Origin: a virus
Direction: 5' to 3' (one strand)
IMG/VR virus record: IMGVR_UViG_3300008267_000499
Span: 1-32,898 of that record
Length of the DNA: 32,898 bases
Positions 1-6,967 of this stretch are shown piece after piece. The translations under genes and the position numbers were made by a program. The first letter of the stretch is position 1. The number at the start of each line of letters is the position of its first letter. The notes below the pieces were generated by a model that saw only the letters and a list, made by a program, of their open reading frames with translations, made no database searches and was not told where the DNA came from.

Positions 1-102
1 AAAGCTAACCTTATAGGATGCCCACATTGTGATAGGGTATGCGAAAACGATAAGTGTGGCTACTGTAAAAGATTTGAGGATCTACCTAATGCCGAGCTAT
101 GA
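1..102 (+). CDS. C-terminal end of a Cys-rich (zinc-knuckle) protein, cut by the window edge
   Basis: Frame 1 is open from the first base to a TGA at 100-102 and gives 33 residues. It contains GCPHC, then a Cys four residues on, then CGYC, so five cysteines lie in about 16 residues. CPxC/CGxC pairs of this kind bind zinc in ribbon domains of many small phage proteins. The reading frame overlaps the start of the next gene (ATG at 89), and the Shine-Dalgarno of that gene lies inside it, which argues that it is really translated. The N-terminus and therefore the family are outside the window; function unknown. Confidence 0.55.
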   Translation, partial: KANLIGCPHCDRVCENDKCGYCKRFEDLPNAEL

Positions 103-286
103 TTATCAATGTCCACAATGTTTAGAAGCTTTTAGGGTTTCTCATCCAATAAATGAATCTCTAGAATTAGAGAAGTGTGCTAATTGTAGTGTACAATTAA
201 TTAGGAAAATAAATTTCGGTGGCGTTTCTTTTAACGGTTCCGGATTCTATTCAACAGACAACAGAACAGGAAAAGATAATGGCTGA
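89..286 (+). CDS. FmdB-type zinc ribbon protein
   Basis: The 65-residue protein begins MPSYDYQCPQC and has a second pair, CANC, about 22 residues later. This is the pattern of the FmdB/CxxC_CxxC_SSSS zinc ribbon family (Pfam PF09723), in which MPxYxYxC is the usual N-terminus. An upstream in-frame ATG at 29 exists, but the ATG at 89 has GAGGA eight bases before it and gives the canonical N-terminus, so I chose 89. Members are small putative regulatory proteins; the role in phages is not established. It overlaps the preceding gene fragment, and its TGA (284-286) overlaps the ATG of the next gene, so the three are one translationally coupled plus-strand unit. Confidence 0.8.
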   Translation: MPSYDYQCPQCLEAFRVSHPINESLELEKCANCSVQLIRKINFGGVSFNGSGFYSTDNRTGKDNG

Positions 287-614
287 AACATATAAACCGC
301 CTACAGGTGTACAGAACGCGGCTAAGCGTGCTTTAAAATGGATCGCTGACGGTAAAGCTGGTGGAGGTTTCACTGATGTTGGTAGACGCAGAGCTTCACA
401 ACTAGCAGGCGGACAAGCCGTAAGTAGAGACACTATTGCTAGAATGAAATCATATTTCGCTAGACACACGGTAGATAAAAAAGCTAAAGGCTTTAATGCT
501 GGTGAAGAAGGCTATCCAAGCCCGGGACGTGTAGCCTGGGACGCTTGGGGCGGATCAGCTGGCCAAGCATGGGTTAACAGAATAAACCTAGATGAGAAAA
601 AAACCTCCAAGTAA
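279..614 (+). CDS. Conserved phage protein with VGRRRA and AWGG motifs, function unknown
   Basis: The 111-residue basic protein starts at the ATG at 279 (AGGA seven bases upstream), inside the end of the FmdB-like gene; a longer in-frame start at 219 lacks this signal. Visible motifs are KWIADGKAGGGFTDVGRRRA, SRDTIARMKSYFARH, VDKKAKGFNAGEEGYPSPGR and VAWDAWGGSAG. I recognise this arrangement as a small domain found in phage proteins, either alone or beside structural genes, but I know of no assigned function. The arginine-rich helix and the glycine-rich C-terminal half suggest nucleic-acid or protein binding; this is only an inference. Its TAA stop lies in the loop of the terminator hairpin. 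Confidence 0.7.
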   Translation: MAETYKPPTGVQNAAKRALKWIADGKAGGGFTDVGRRRASQLAGGQAVSRDTIARMKSYFARHTVDKKAKGFNAGEEGYPSPGRVAWDAWGGSAGQAWVNRINLDEKKTSK

Positions 615-628
615 TTGGAGGTTTTCTC
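597..628. terminator. Two-way intrinsic terminator between converging operons
   Basis: A perfect 10-bp stem (601-610 with 615-624, AAACCTCCAA / TTGGAGGTTT) has a 4-base loop. On the plus strand it is followed by TTTTCTCTTTT. On the minus strand the opposite side reads as a run of seven T. It therefore fits an intrinsic terminator in both directions, placed exactly where the plus-strand genes and the minus-strand late operon meet. The stop codon of the plus-strand gene (612-614) is the loop. Confidence 0.9.
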
Positions 629-645
629 TTTTGTCGAGTAAGTTC

Positions 646-885
646 CTACGGTTTAAAAACAGCAACTATTGAAACTGCGGTAGCAATAATAGCCAACCAA
701 AGAGTCCAAGCATAAGCTTTGCTTTGACGTTGAGTTTTTAACTCTTTAACATCTAACTCTATCTGGTTAATTCTTGTGTCTTGAGCATCTAATTTTTTTT
801 CCATACGTTCCTGCGATTCTCTAACTGATCTAACGCCCTCTTCTAAGCGCCCAAGAGCAACATATAATTCTGGTGATTCAGACAT
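646..885 (-). CDS. Small coiled-coil protein with C-terminal membrane anchor, probable holin accessory
   Basis: The 79-residue protein has a charged, heptad-like N-terminal part (about residues 8-52, rich in E, K, R, Q) followed by one membrane segment near the C-terminus (about 58-76, AWTLWLAIIATAVSIVAVF). This architecture resembles XhlA-type hemolysin-like lysis proteins and many phage holin partners. It is the last gene of the late operon, just before the terminator. The start codon shares one base with the stop of the preceding membrane protein (TAATG), so the two are translationally coupled, consistent with a pair acting together in membrane lysis. No enzyme motif is present. Confidence 0.6.
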   Translation of the reverse strand: MSESPELYVALGRLEEGVRSVRESQERMEKKLDAQDTRINQIELDVKELKTQRQSKAYAWTLWLAIIATAVSIVAVFKP

Positions 886-1160
886 TACTTTTCCGAATCC
901 ACAGCTTTTTGCACAGCATCCTGTGTAGCTTTAGCAACATCGTCGTTAGTTACTTTACCTGTTACAGCGATAGCATAACCGATGGCACCAACGATACCTA
1001 ACATTAGAGTAATCCAAGCGATTAGAATACCTGTGAAGGCGTTTCCAGTGATTACTGCACCGGAACCTGCTGCTCCCCCAAGTATAAATAGAAAGACACC
1101 GAACCCACGCCAAGCTAAGGTTCCGATAATAGAAATAATTTCTTTTACACGTTCACGCAT
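885..1160 (-). CDS. Putative holin with two membrane segments
   Basis: The 91-residue protein has two strongly hydrophobic, glycine-rich segments (about 18-38 and 43-67) with a short turn between them and a polar, charged C-terminal tail ending VDSEK. This is the layout of many two-helix phage holins. It lies directly after the endolysin gene and is coupled to the next small membrane protein. Start ATG at 1160 is preceded by AGGA with five bases spacing. An extended -10 promoter-like element lies about 31 bases before the ATG, so holin and partner may be transcribed apart from the long late transcript. Sequence alone does not prove holin activity. Confidence 0.6.
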   Translation of the reverse strand: MRERVKEIISIIGTLAWRGFGVFLFILGGAAGSGAVITGNAFTGILIAWITLMLGIVGAIGYAIAVTGKVTNDDVAKATQDAVQKAVDSEK

Positions 1161-1190
1161 TTTTATCCTAATCTCGCCCTTTTATATACT

Positions 1191-1199
1191 ATTATAACA
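1191..1199 (-). promoter_or_regulatory. Extended -10 promoter element before the holin pair
   Basis: The minus strand reads TGTTATAAT, a perfect TGnTATAAT extended -10, in the gap between lysin stop (1205) and holin start (1160). Transcription would start near 1184 and leave a short leader containing the AGGA ribosome site. No good -35 is visible, which is usual for this promoter class. Similar elements precede the protease and the tail-tube unit. Confidence 0.5.
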
Positions 1200-1204
1200 T
1201 TAAA

Positions 1205-1888
1205 TTATTCTGGAAGCATTCCACCACTTTTAGGTGGAGCAACCTTAGTTTGAGGTTGAATTAGTTGAGTTTTTGCTGGTTCAGCAACAACAATAGGTTG
1301 TGCCTCAATCTTTTTTATTTCTGTCTTTTTAACTTCTACTATTGGTTGAGATGCAACTTTCCAGTTTGGTCTAAAAACAATAAAGACGTTGCTATAGTTT
1401 CTGACCCTTTCGGCTACTTGTCCACCGTTAGATCTTGAACCGTCGCCTCTTGAAGTGTTTCCTTCACGACAAACAATTTGTTTTTTCTTTGGATTGTTTT
1501 TAACAACTATTCCAGTGTGATCTGGATCGTGGTCGTGGTCCCAGTCAAAGAAAATAATATCTCCTGGTTGTGCTTCTGCTACTGGAATTTGTTTTAGGCC
1601 ACGTTTCTTCATTGCAGCAATACCTTTACTGCAAGATAGGTAACCGTTTCTGGTTTGTAGGCCGTTAACGACGTGTCCTGCACCAGCTTTGTTGAAACAG
1701 TAACTTACAAATTCTGCACACCAGTGTGTGTTGTTTGCACCAAACCATTTACCGAAAAGGTTGTCTTTGTTTGGTCCTTCCTCATATTTTATTTGCACAA
1801 AATATTCGGCTACTTTTAGGACCGCCTCGGGTGTGCCTGGTGTTAAGTTTCTTTTTTTAATTATTGGATGTATTTTTGTGTCAGTCAA
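1205..1888 (-). CDS. CHAP-domain endolysin
   Basis: The 227-residue protein has a CHAP amidase/peptidase domain over about residues 20-175. The catalytic Cys57 lies in THWCAEF, His124 in DPDHTGIVV, and an acidic/polar partner near Glu142-Asn144 (REGNTS). CHAP enzymes cut peptidoglycan cross-bridges or the amide bond to muramic acid. After residue 175 comes a lysine-, valine- and proline-rich tail with no cell-wall binding domain that I recognise. Translation starts at a TTG (1888): no ATG lies before the domain, and AAGGA stands eight bases upstream. It follows the tail fibre genes and precedes the two membrane proteins, a usual lysis order. Confidence 0.88.
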   Translation of the reverse strand: MTDTKIHPIIKKRNLTPGTPEAVLKVAEYFVQIKYEEGPNKDNLFGKWFGANNTHWCAEFVSYCFNKAGAGHVVNGLQTRNGYLSCSKGIAAMKKRGLKQIPVAEAQPGDIIFFDWDHDHDPDHTGIVVKNNPKKKQIVCREGNTSRGDGSRSNGGQVAERVRNYSNVFIVFRPNWKVASQPIVEVKKTEIKKIEAQPIVVAEPAKTQLIQPQTKVAPPKSGGMLPE

Positions 1889-1899
1889 TTTATTTTTCC

Positions 1900-2592
1900 T
1901 TATCCTAGAGGGTATGAACAGTTTATGTAGTAGCTCGGAGCATCGACTCCACCGTAAGATGAAATTATAGCAATATTTCCGTTGCTTGCGACTATTAGTC
2001 TACCTGATTTTAAGTGATCTGTTGTTGGGGCGCTAACAGAGTTAGAGGGTACAGTAAAATATGAGTTTACGCTTGGAGCATATGAAGCTAAGCTCGCAAA
2101 AGGATATTCCGTTCCGGCCACAATTGTTCCGGTTTTTTGTATTAATCCACGAAGATGAACAGTATTATCTACAACCCTGTACTGTGGGGTCGGAGTACCT
2201 GCAACATAGTTTGGAGTTCCACCAGTCATCGTTAAGTTAACCCATCCGGTGTCTCTAAACACTACTCTCCAGCCTACAGTGTTATCGTAAATATAAAGAA
2301 TATTATTTGTTGAATCCCAATGCATAGAGCCTTCTACACCAGAGTTTGTTGGCGCACCTACTGGTGTTGAACCTGATGTTTGTAGATTTAATGCAAGTCT
2401 AGTATTGATTGCTGTTACGGATGTTTTTAAAGTTTCTAGTGTATCAGCAGTGTTTGTTCCTCTAACGTTTGCTTTTAAAACTGTTAAAGCAGCGTCAGTG
2501 TCGTTCGCTATTTCAGCGAAATGAGATTCTAGTGGTGTAAGGTTAGTTGAAGAATCTGGATATGTTATTGACCATGTTGTTGTATTTGGCAT
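1900..2592 (-). CDS. Tail fibre / receptor-binding protein with shared N-terminal anchor
   Basis: The 230-residue protein has an N-terminal segment with PDSSTNLTPLESHFAEIAND that closely resembles the N-terminus of the neighbouring upstream gene product (PDASSVLIPLHSHFAVLASG), so both probably dock to the same virion site. A middle piece (MHWDSTNNILYIYDNTVGW) is of the kind common in phage fibres. The C-terminal half, with TGWVNLTMTGGTP, VHLRGLIQKTGTI and a beta-rich ending, looks like a carbohydrate- or receptor-binding head. It is the last tail gene before the lysin. ATG 2592 follows the stop of the previous gene after one base, with AGGAG six bases upstream inside that gene. Confidence 0.65.
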   Translation of the reverse strand: MPNTTTWSITYPDSSTNLTPLESHFAEIANDTDAALTVLKANVRGTNTADTLETLKTSVTAINTRLALNLQTSGSTPVGAPTNSGVEGSMHWDSTNNILYIYDNTVGWRVVFRDTGWVNLTMTGGTPNYVAGTPTPQYRVVDNTVHLRGLIQKTGTIVAGTEYPFASLASYAPSVNSYFTVPSNSVSAPTTDHLKSGRLIVASNGNIAIISSYGGVDAPSYYINCSYPLG

Positions 2593-2593
2593 G

Positions 2594-3574
2594 TTATACT
2601 CCTATAGAAATTAGTGGACCATATTGGGCTAGTGTTTTAGTTGTTGACCATGTTGCTGGTGGTGTTGTTCCAGACATCGACCAAGCAGCGTTACCTAGGA
2701 ACTGTATGCTTGATGTTGTTGACATTGGCATAAAAGGCGACTGTGAGAATCGAGATATTGTTGGATCTGTTCCACCACCATTATTCGAAGATAAAGATAA
2801 CCAATATATTCCAGGCTGTAAAACTAAACTTAAACCTGGTAGTGTTTTTACTCCAGTTGTAGTTGCGAATATTGTACTAGTCGATAGCAGCCTAGTTCCT
2901 GGATAATCTAGGCCAGAAGTAGCATTAGAATAAACACCTAGAGTTAATTGAGATGAACCCGTAGAAGCTGTCACAACGTTTATACTCATAGAAGTTACAG
3001 TTAATGTGTTAGTAATTAATATTGGTGTAGCAAAAGTCGTGCTGTTTGCAAAAGTTCCAGTTAATATTGAACCAGAAAACTGTGGAACATAAGTATAGCC
3101 GGTTTCCATTTTTCTTAAAGTTGACTGTTGTGAAGTTGGATACCAGTAAGTTCCATCCCAAGTATAGTTAACATCAATATCTGCAACATAACAAGTATCA
3201 CCTTCAGCGATATCTACCGCAGGCATAGCGTCTCTATCTGTTAAAGTTGGAAAATTAAATCTTTTAAGGGTTAAAATCCATGCACTAGTTCCGCCATTAT
3301 TGTTCCAAATAAAATATCTTTTTAAGTCTCTAACATAACACACGTCACCATCAACTAAAGCTGGCTTATTCGTACTATCAATCACTAAACCGGTAGTAGG
3401 GCTATAAACTAGATCCCTTGCTGCCGTTGTTTCAAAAGATAAAATTTTGTATTGAAACCTATTTGTTATAGCCTCATCTACCCCGCTAGCCAACACAGCG
3501 AAATGACTATGTAAAGGGATGAGCACAGACGATGCGTCTGGTGTAACAAGTTTCAGGTTAGCTGTTTGAGCCAT
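2594..3574 (-). CDS. Tail fibre protein with internal repeat and beta-rich C-terminus
   Basis: The 326-residue protein starts with the same anchor motif as the gene downstream (PDxSSxLxPLxSHFAxxA). Between about residues 65 and 150 it carries two copies of a short module: DGDVCYVRDLKRYFIWN and EGDTCYVADIDVNYTWDG. The C-terminal 160 residues are rich in Ser, Thr and beta-strand-forming residues (for example LGVYSNATSGLDYPGTRLLS, then LQPGIYWLSLSS) and resemble jelly-roll or carbohydrate-binding folds of fibre tips. It lies between two other tail-tip genes. A role in host recognition is inferred from position and composition. Confidence 0.6.
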   Translation of the reverse strand: MAQTANLKLVTPDASSVLIPLHSHFAVLASGVDEAITNRFQYKILSFETTAARDLVYSPTTGLVIDSTNKPALVDGDVCYVRDLKRYFIWNNNGGTSAWILTLKRFNFPTLTDRDAMPAVDIAEGDTCYVADIDVNYTWDGTYWYPTSQQSTLRKMETGYTYVPQFSGSILTGTFANSTTFATPILITNTLTVTSMSINVVTASTGSSQLTLGVYSNATSGLDYPGTRLLSTSTIFATTTGVKTLPGLSLVLQPGIYWLSLSSNNGGGTDPTISRFSQSPFMPMSTTSSIQFLGNAAWSMSGTTPPATWSTTKTLAQYGPLISIGV

Positions 3575-3583
3575 TTTTTTCTC

Positions 3584-4372
3584 CTATGCAGAATAAGTTA
3601 TCTTAATTTTAGGTGGATAATCTTTAGCGAAACCATCATAAGTACTGTAACTAAATGAAGATCCAACTCCAATAGAAAAGCCCGTTATAGTTTTAGCCTT
3701 TAATCCATTATACACTGTTGCAGATAAAGGAATCCAAGATCCTTCGCCAGAATAAAAAGTATCTTCAAAAGGATTATCTCTAGATGTTGGCATTGTTGGC
3801 ACTTGATAAGCATGTGTACCAAGCTTCACTACAGAACCATAATTTGGGTCTGCTGCATACCTGTTTTTAAGGTAAACGCTAGCTGATGTTATTGTTCTTG
3901 AAGCAAGCCGGTTAAGATCTGTGTTAGAAAACCAAAATGAAGAAACATATCTTAAACCATTATATGTGCCCTGATATAGCAGTCCAGCATCATCGTAAGC
4001 TCCAGAGCCAGTAATTAGTGCACCACTATCTTGATTCCAGCAGGCAGAACCTGAAGCAGTAAAAATAAGTGTGCCTGGGCCAGCAGCATTTACACTAGTA
4101 GGTGACTTTAAAGAAATAACTGGGGTAGCTTTTAAAGTTGTTTGTAACGCCGTAAAAGATACTGCGTTTGCTGTTGTTTCACTAAAATATTTTATTTGAT
4201 ATTCCAGATCCGATATTAATTGCTGATATCTGATATCGTTTGCATCCATGCTAGCTAACTGTGCCTTTATTGCCGGTATTGCTTCTAGCCCAAGTTCGTC
4301 TAGTTGAGCGTCAACCCAACGGGACCATTTCTGCATTTGTGCAGGAGAATTAGATAAAGGTTTAGTTGTCAT
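3584..4372 (-). CDS. Minor tail protein
   Basis: The 262-residue protein begins with a helical, probably coiled-coil segment (about residues 8-70, WSRWVDAQLDELGLEAIPAI and on) and continues as a beta-rich domain with many Ser/Thr/Tyr residues and the ending YPPKIKITYSA. Its start overlaps the end of the upstream 560-residue tail gene by 11 bases, so the two are coupled. Position between the probable tail hub and the fibres suggests a tail-tip or baseplate component, perhaps joining fibre to hub. No specific family recognised. Confidence 0.55.
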   Translation of the reverse strand: MTTKPLSNSPAQMQKWSRWVDAQLDELGLEAIPAIKAQLASMDANDIRYQQLISDLEYQIKYFSETTANAVSFTALQTTLKATPVISLKSPTSVNAAGPGTLIFTASGSACWNQDSGALITGSGAYDDAGLLYQGTYNGLRYVSSFWFSNTDLNRLASRTITSASVYLKNRYAADPNYGSVVKLGTHAYQVPTMPTSRDNPFEDTFYSGEGSWIPLSATVYNGLKAKTITGFSIGVGSSFSYSTYDGFAKDYPPKIKITYSA

Positions 4373-6044
4373 AAGGGTTTAAAGTATCTCCTAACGGAAT
4401 GATAGACATGTCAGAAAAAGTCATTCCAAAATAATATGAACCAACTTGTTCAAATGTTAAAGCAGGATATCTTAAATTAAAATCTGAAAACTTTTTACCA
4501 GAATTAAGTGCATCCGTATTAAATGAATTAAAATTATTAGGTGCATATGAAACACTGTTATTATATTGATTAAAATTAGCTGAATAAGTAGAAGCCAAAT
4601 CATCAAAAACAGTATCAGCCTTACCAGTTAAACCAATACCAGAATCAGAAACATTAGCATTAACAACACGATAATAACCATTATTGTAAAAAAACCTTGC
4701 ACCAGCAATCTTATTTATCTCATCAGGCAAACCAGACGAACCTATTGTAAGGCTAACCGAAGTCGTCGGCCCAGTAGCATTAGCTGCAGACTGAATCAAA
4801 TGATAAGAAGCATCCGAAATAAACAGATTATCTACAGTAGCTTTAGAATCCCTAGAAATAAACTTTTCATCAGCACCAGTATCAACAGTACGCAACTCTT
4901 TAGTATACCTAACTCCCTCACCACAAATAAATAAAGCAGGCTGAGTAGCATCAGAATAAACTTCAGCTAACCTAAAAGGCTCCTGATAAGGCGAACTAGA
5001 CTGCAAAATATCTGGAGCCTTAATAGACACAATTATCTGAGAATTATTTTCTTTAGAAATACTTACAGTAACCTTCCCACCATTACCATTCCACCAAGCA
5101 GGAGGCACAGGAATATTAAGATTATCTACCACAACATAAGGAGAAATACCTATACCACCAGAAAAAGGCAGAGGATCAATTCTAGTTACACAAGTTGGCT
5201 GAAAAATTTTTGACTCTATAGTAGAAGCCTCCATCTCAATAGTTTCACTTTTTTGTTCACCAAAATTAACTTGATAAGCAGTATCCGCTCTAGCTATAAC
5301 AGTGTCAGTCTCCCAAGTGCTTTTATATTCAGTGATCTCAACTTTTCTACTAGTACCCAATAATGTTGTACTTAGATTTGCGCCAGAACTTTCTTTAACA
5401 GATATGGTTGTTTTGCGAATATCTTTTAAACCAACGTTTCCTAAAGCATCAAAAAATATTTCTGCCTGATTAGCGACACAAAACATTTTAATATACTCCC
5501 AAACGTTACCCCTCCAAGCAATATAAGCTACAGGACTTATCTTAAACCTAGAAGAAATATTATCTGGATTAACTATAATATCTCCAAGGCTACAATAATA
5601 TATGAAAGCTGTAGCCATTGTAGCTCCAGCCCCAAAATGTGGGTCAGCTGTTTTTTCACAATTCAATTTAAAAAGAATGCTGTCCACAGAAAAATCTGCT
5701 ACACCACTTGCCGGTAAAGACATAGAACTAACTGTGCCAAAAAACGCTCCACGACCATAATCTATTTTTTGATAATCAAATTTAGATTCATCAGAAAACA
5801 TTCCATAATCATATAAAGAAACTTCTCGCCCTAAAAGAGCTGTAGTTCTTTCTGCACCAGGAAGATTAACCCTATTTCCGTTTGCATCAACTTTAGTAGA
5901 TAAAACTGGCATAGACAATGACATTGATCCAGTTGAAGCACCACTATCTGTAGCGTCAGTAGAAACAGCATCAATGTTTATTGAATATGTTTGTATCTCC
6001 GGAAATTTAGCTGAACCAGAAGATGGAACTATTTTTATAGCCAC
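4362..6044 (-). CDS. Minor tail protein, probable tail-tip hub (Tal-like position)
   Basis: The 560-residue protein is the second gene after the tape measure, where siphoviruses encode the tail hub or tail-associated protein. It starts MAIKIVPSSGSAKFPEIQTY and shows a beta-rich N-terminal region (about 1-130, with a GRGAFFGTVSSM segment typical of hub domains that fold around a central channel). A long middle region follows, including YIKMFCVANQAEIFFDALGN, a pattern seen in hub proteins of this class, and a C-terminus rich in Asn, Ser and aromatic residues. It overlaps the genes on both sides by about ten bases. No peptidase or lysozyme motif is visible. Confidence 0.6.
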   Translation of the reverse strand: MAIKIVPSSGSAKFPEIQTYSINIDAVSTDATDSGASTGSMSLSMPVLSTKVDANGNRVNLPGAERTTALLGREVSLYDYGMFSDESKFDYQKIDYGRGAFFGTVSSMSLPASGVADFSVDSILFKLNCEKTADPHFGAGATMATAFIYYCSLGDIIVNPDNISSRFKISPVAYIAWRGNVWEYIKMFCVANQAEIFFDALGNVGLKDIRKTTISVKESSGANLSTTLLGTSRKVEITEYKSTWETDTVIARADTAYQVNFGEQKSETIEMEASTIESKIFQPTCVTRIDPLPFSGGIGISPYVVVDNLNIPVPPAWWNGNGGKVTVSISKENNSQIIVSIKAPDILQSSSPYQEPFRLAEVYSDATQPALFICGEGVRYTKELRTVDTGADEKFISRDSKATVDNLFISDASYHLIQSAANATGPTTSVSLTIGSSGLPDEINKIAGARFFYNNGYYRVVNANVSDSGIGLTGKADTVFDDLASTYSANFNQYNNSVSYAPNNFNSFNTDALNSGKKFSDFNLRYPALTFEQVGSYYFGMTFSDMSIIPLGDTLNPYDN

Positions 6045-6967
6045 GCCTCAACCTCTTTTAAACTAGCGGACATGTTAACTAAACGTTTAGAGCCAACAAT
6101 GTTTTTATATTGAATCGTGGGTGGATTAGGCATTATTGAACCTGTTGCTCCTTGACCAGAAGACCAGTTAGTGCTATATTGAACACCAGTTCCCCAAAGA
6201 TCATGTCCATGGCCAGAAGAACCATCAGCTAAAAACAGTGTTGCAATACCACCTCTAATAGTTACAGTTGACGGCGTATTATCTGTTCTTGAAATATATA
6301 TTCTAACCGCTTTAGCCCTATTTGCTGCACCAGTAACATTACTAAAAGTAGCTGATGAATCATAAAGACTCGAAGCATTATATGCTAACTGTGTTAGCGT
6401 CACAGGTGTTCCATCTGCACCAGTTGAAGTCAATATTGGTACTGCTTTAATACTTGCAGTGCCAGTCGCACTATAAACAAAACCTAAACGTAAAACATGT
6501 TCTTCAGGGATAAGCAAAGTTAATGAACGCACAGTTTCCGCAGTATTAAAAACATTATATAATGCGCTTTGATAAGGAAGATTTTTTGCTGTAACGCTAT
6601 GAGTTACAGGTGTTGGTTTGTTGTCGCTTGAAATAAGGCTAGGCCAGTCACGCACAGTAAGCATTGGTGCAGCCCAATGTGTAGGTAAAATGTTTTTGGC
6701 AAACGGATCTTCCCAATAGAGAAGCCCTCCACCATAAATACCGTCTTTAAAATCTTTGATAACCTGCAACTCATCTAAACTACCGTTCCAAGACATATCA
6801 TAGTTTTTAGTTGAGCCAAAAGATGATTTAATAAAACTTCCACCATTAGTGAACTGTTGTTCAGCTAAAAAGCTTGTAGAGTTAGCGTTCATATCTGCTA
6901 AGGGTGCTTTAATCCAAGTTCCGTAACGTTGATTACCGAACCAGACTTTACCGTCATAAACTGCCAT
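6035..6967 (-). CDS. Distal tail protein (Dit-like), minor tail protein
   Basis: The 310-residue protein is encoded directly after the tape measure; its ATG shares a base with the tape measure stop (TAATG). In siphoviruses this position belongs to the distal tail protein, which caps the tube and recruits the hub. Features include an N-terminal YDGKVWFGNQRYGTWIKAP, a central SMSW-like strand with DMSWNGSLDELQVIKDFKDG and LLYWEDPFAKNILP, and a carbohydrate-module-like beta region between about 120 and 260. The ending (NMSASLKEVEAWL) is typical of a virion assembly tail. Assignment rests mainly on gene order and size. Confidence 0.6.
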   Translation of the reverse strand: MAVYDGKVWFGNQRYGTWIKAPLADMNANSTSFLAEQQFTNGGSFIKSSFGSTKNYDMSWNGSLDELQVIKDFKDGIYGGGLLYWEDPFAKNILPTHWAAPMLTVRDWPSLISSDNKPTPVTHSVTAKNLPYQSALYNVFNTAETVRSLTLLIPEEHVLRLGFVYSATGTASIKAVPILTSTGADGTPVTLTQLAYNASSLYDSSATFSNVTGAANRAKAVRIYISRTDNTPSTVTIRGGIATLFLADGSSGHGHDLWGTGVQYSTNWSSGQGATGSIMPNPPTIQYKNIVGSKRLVNMSASLKEVEAWL

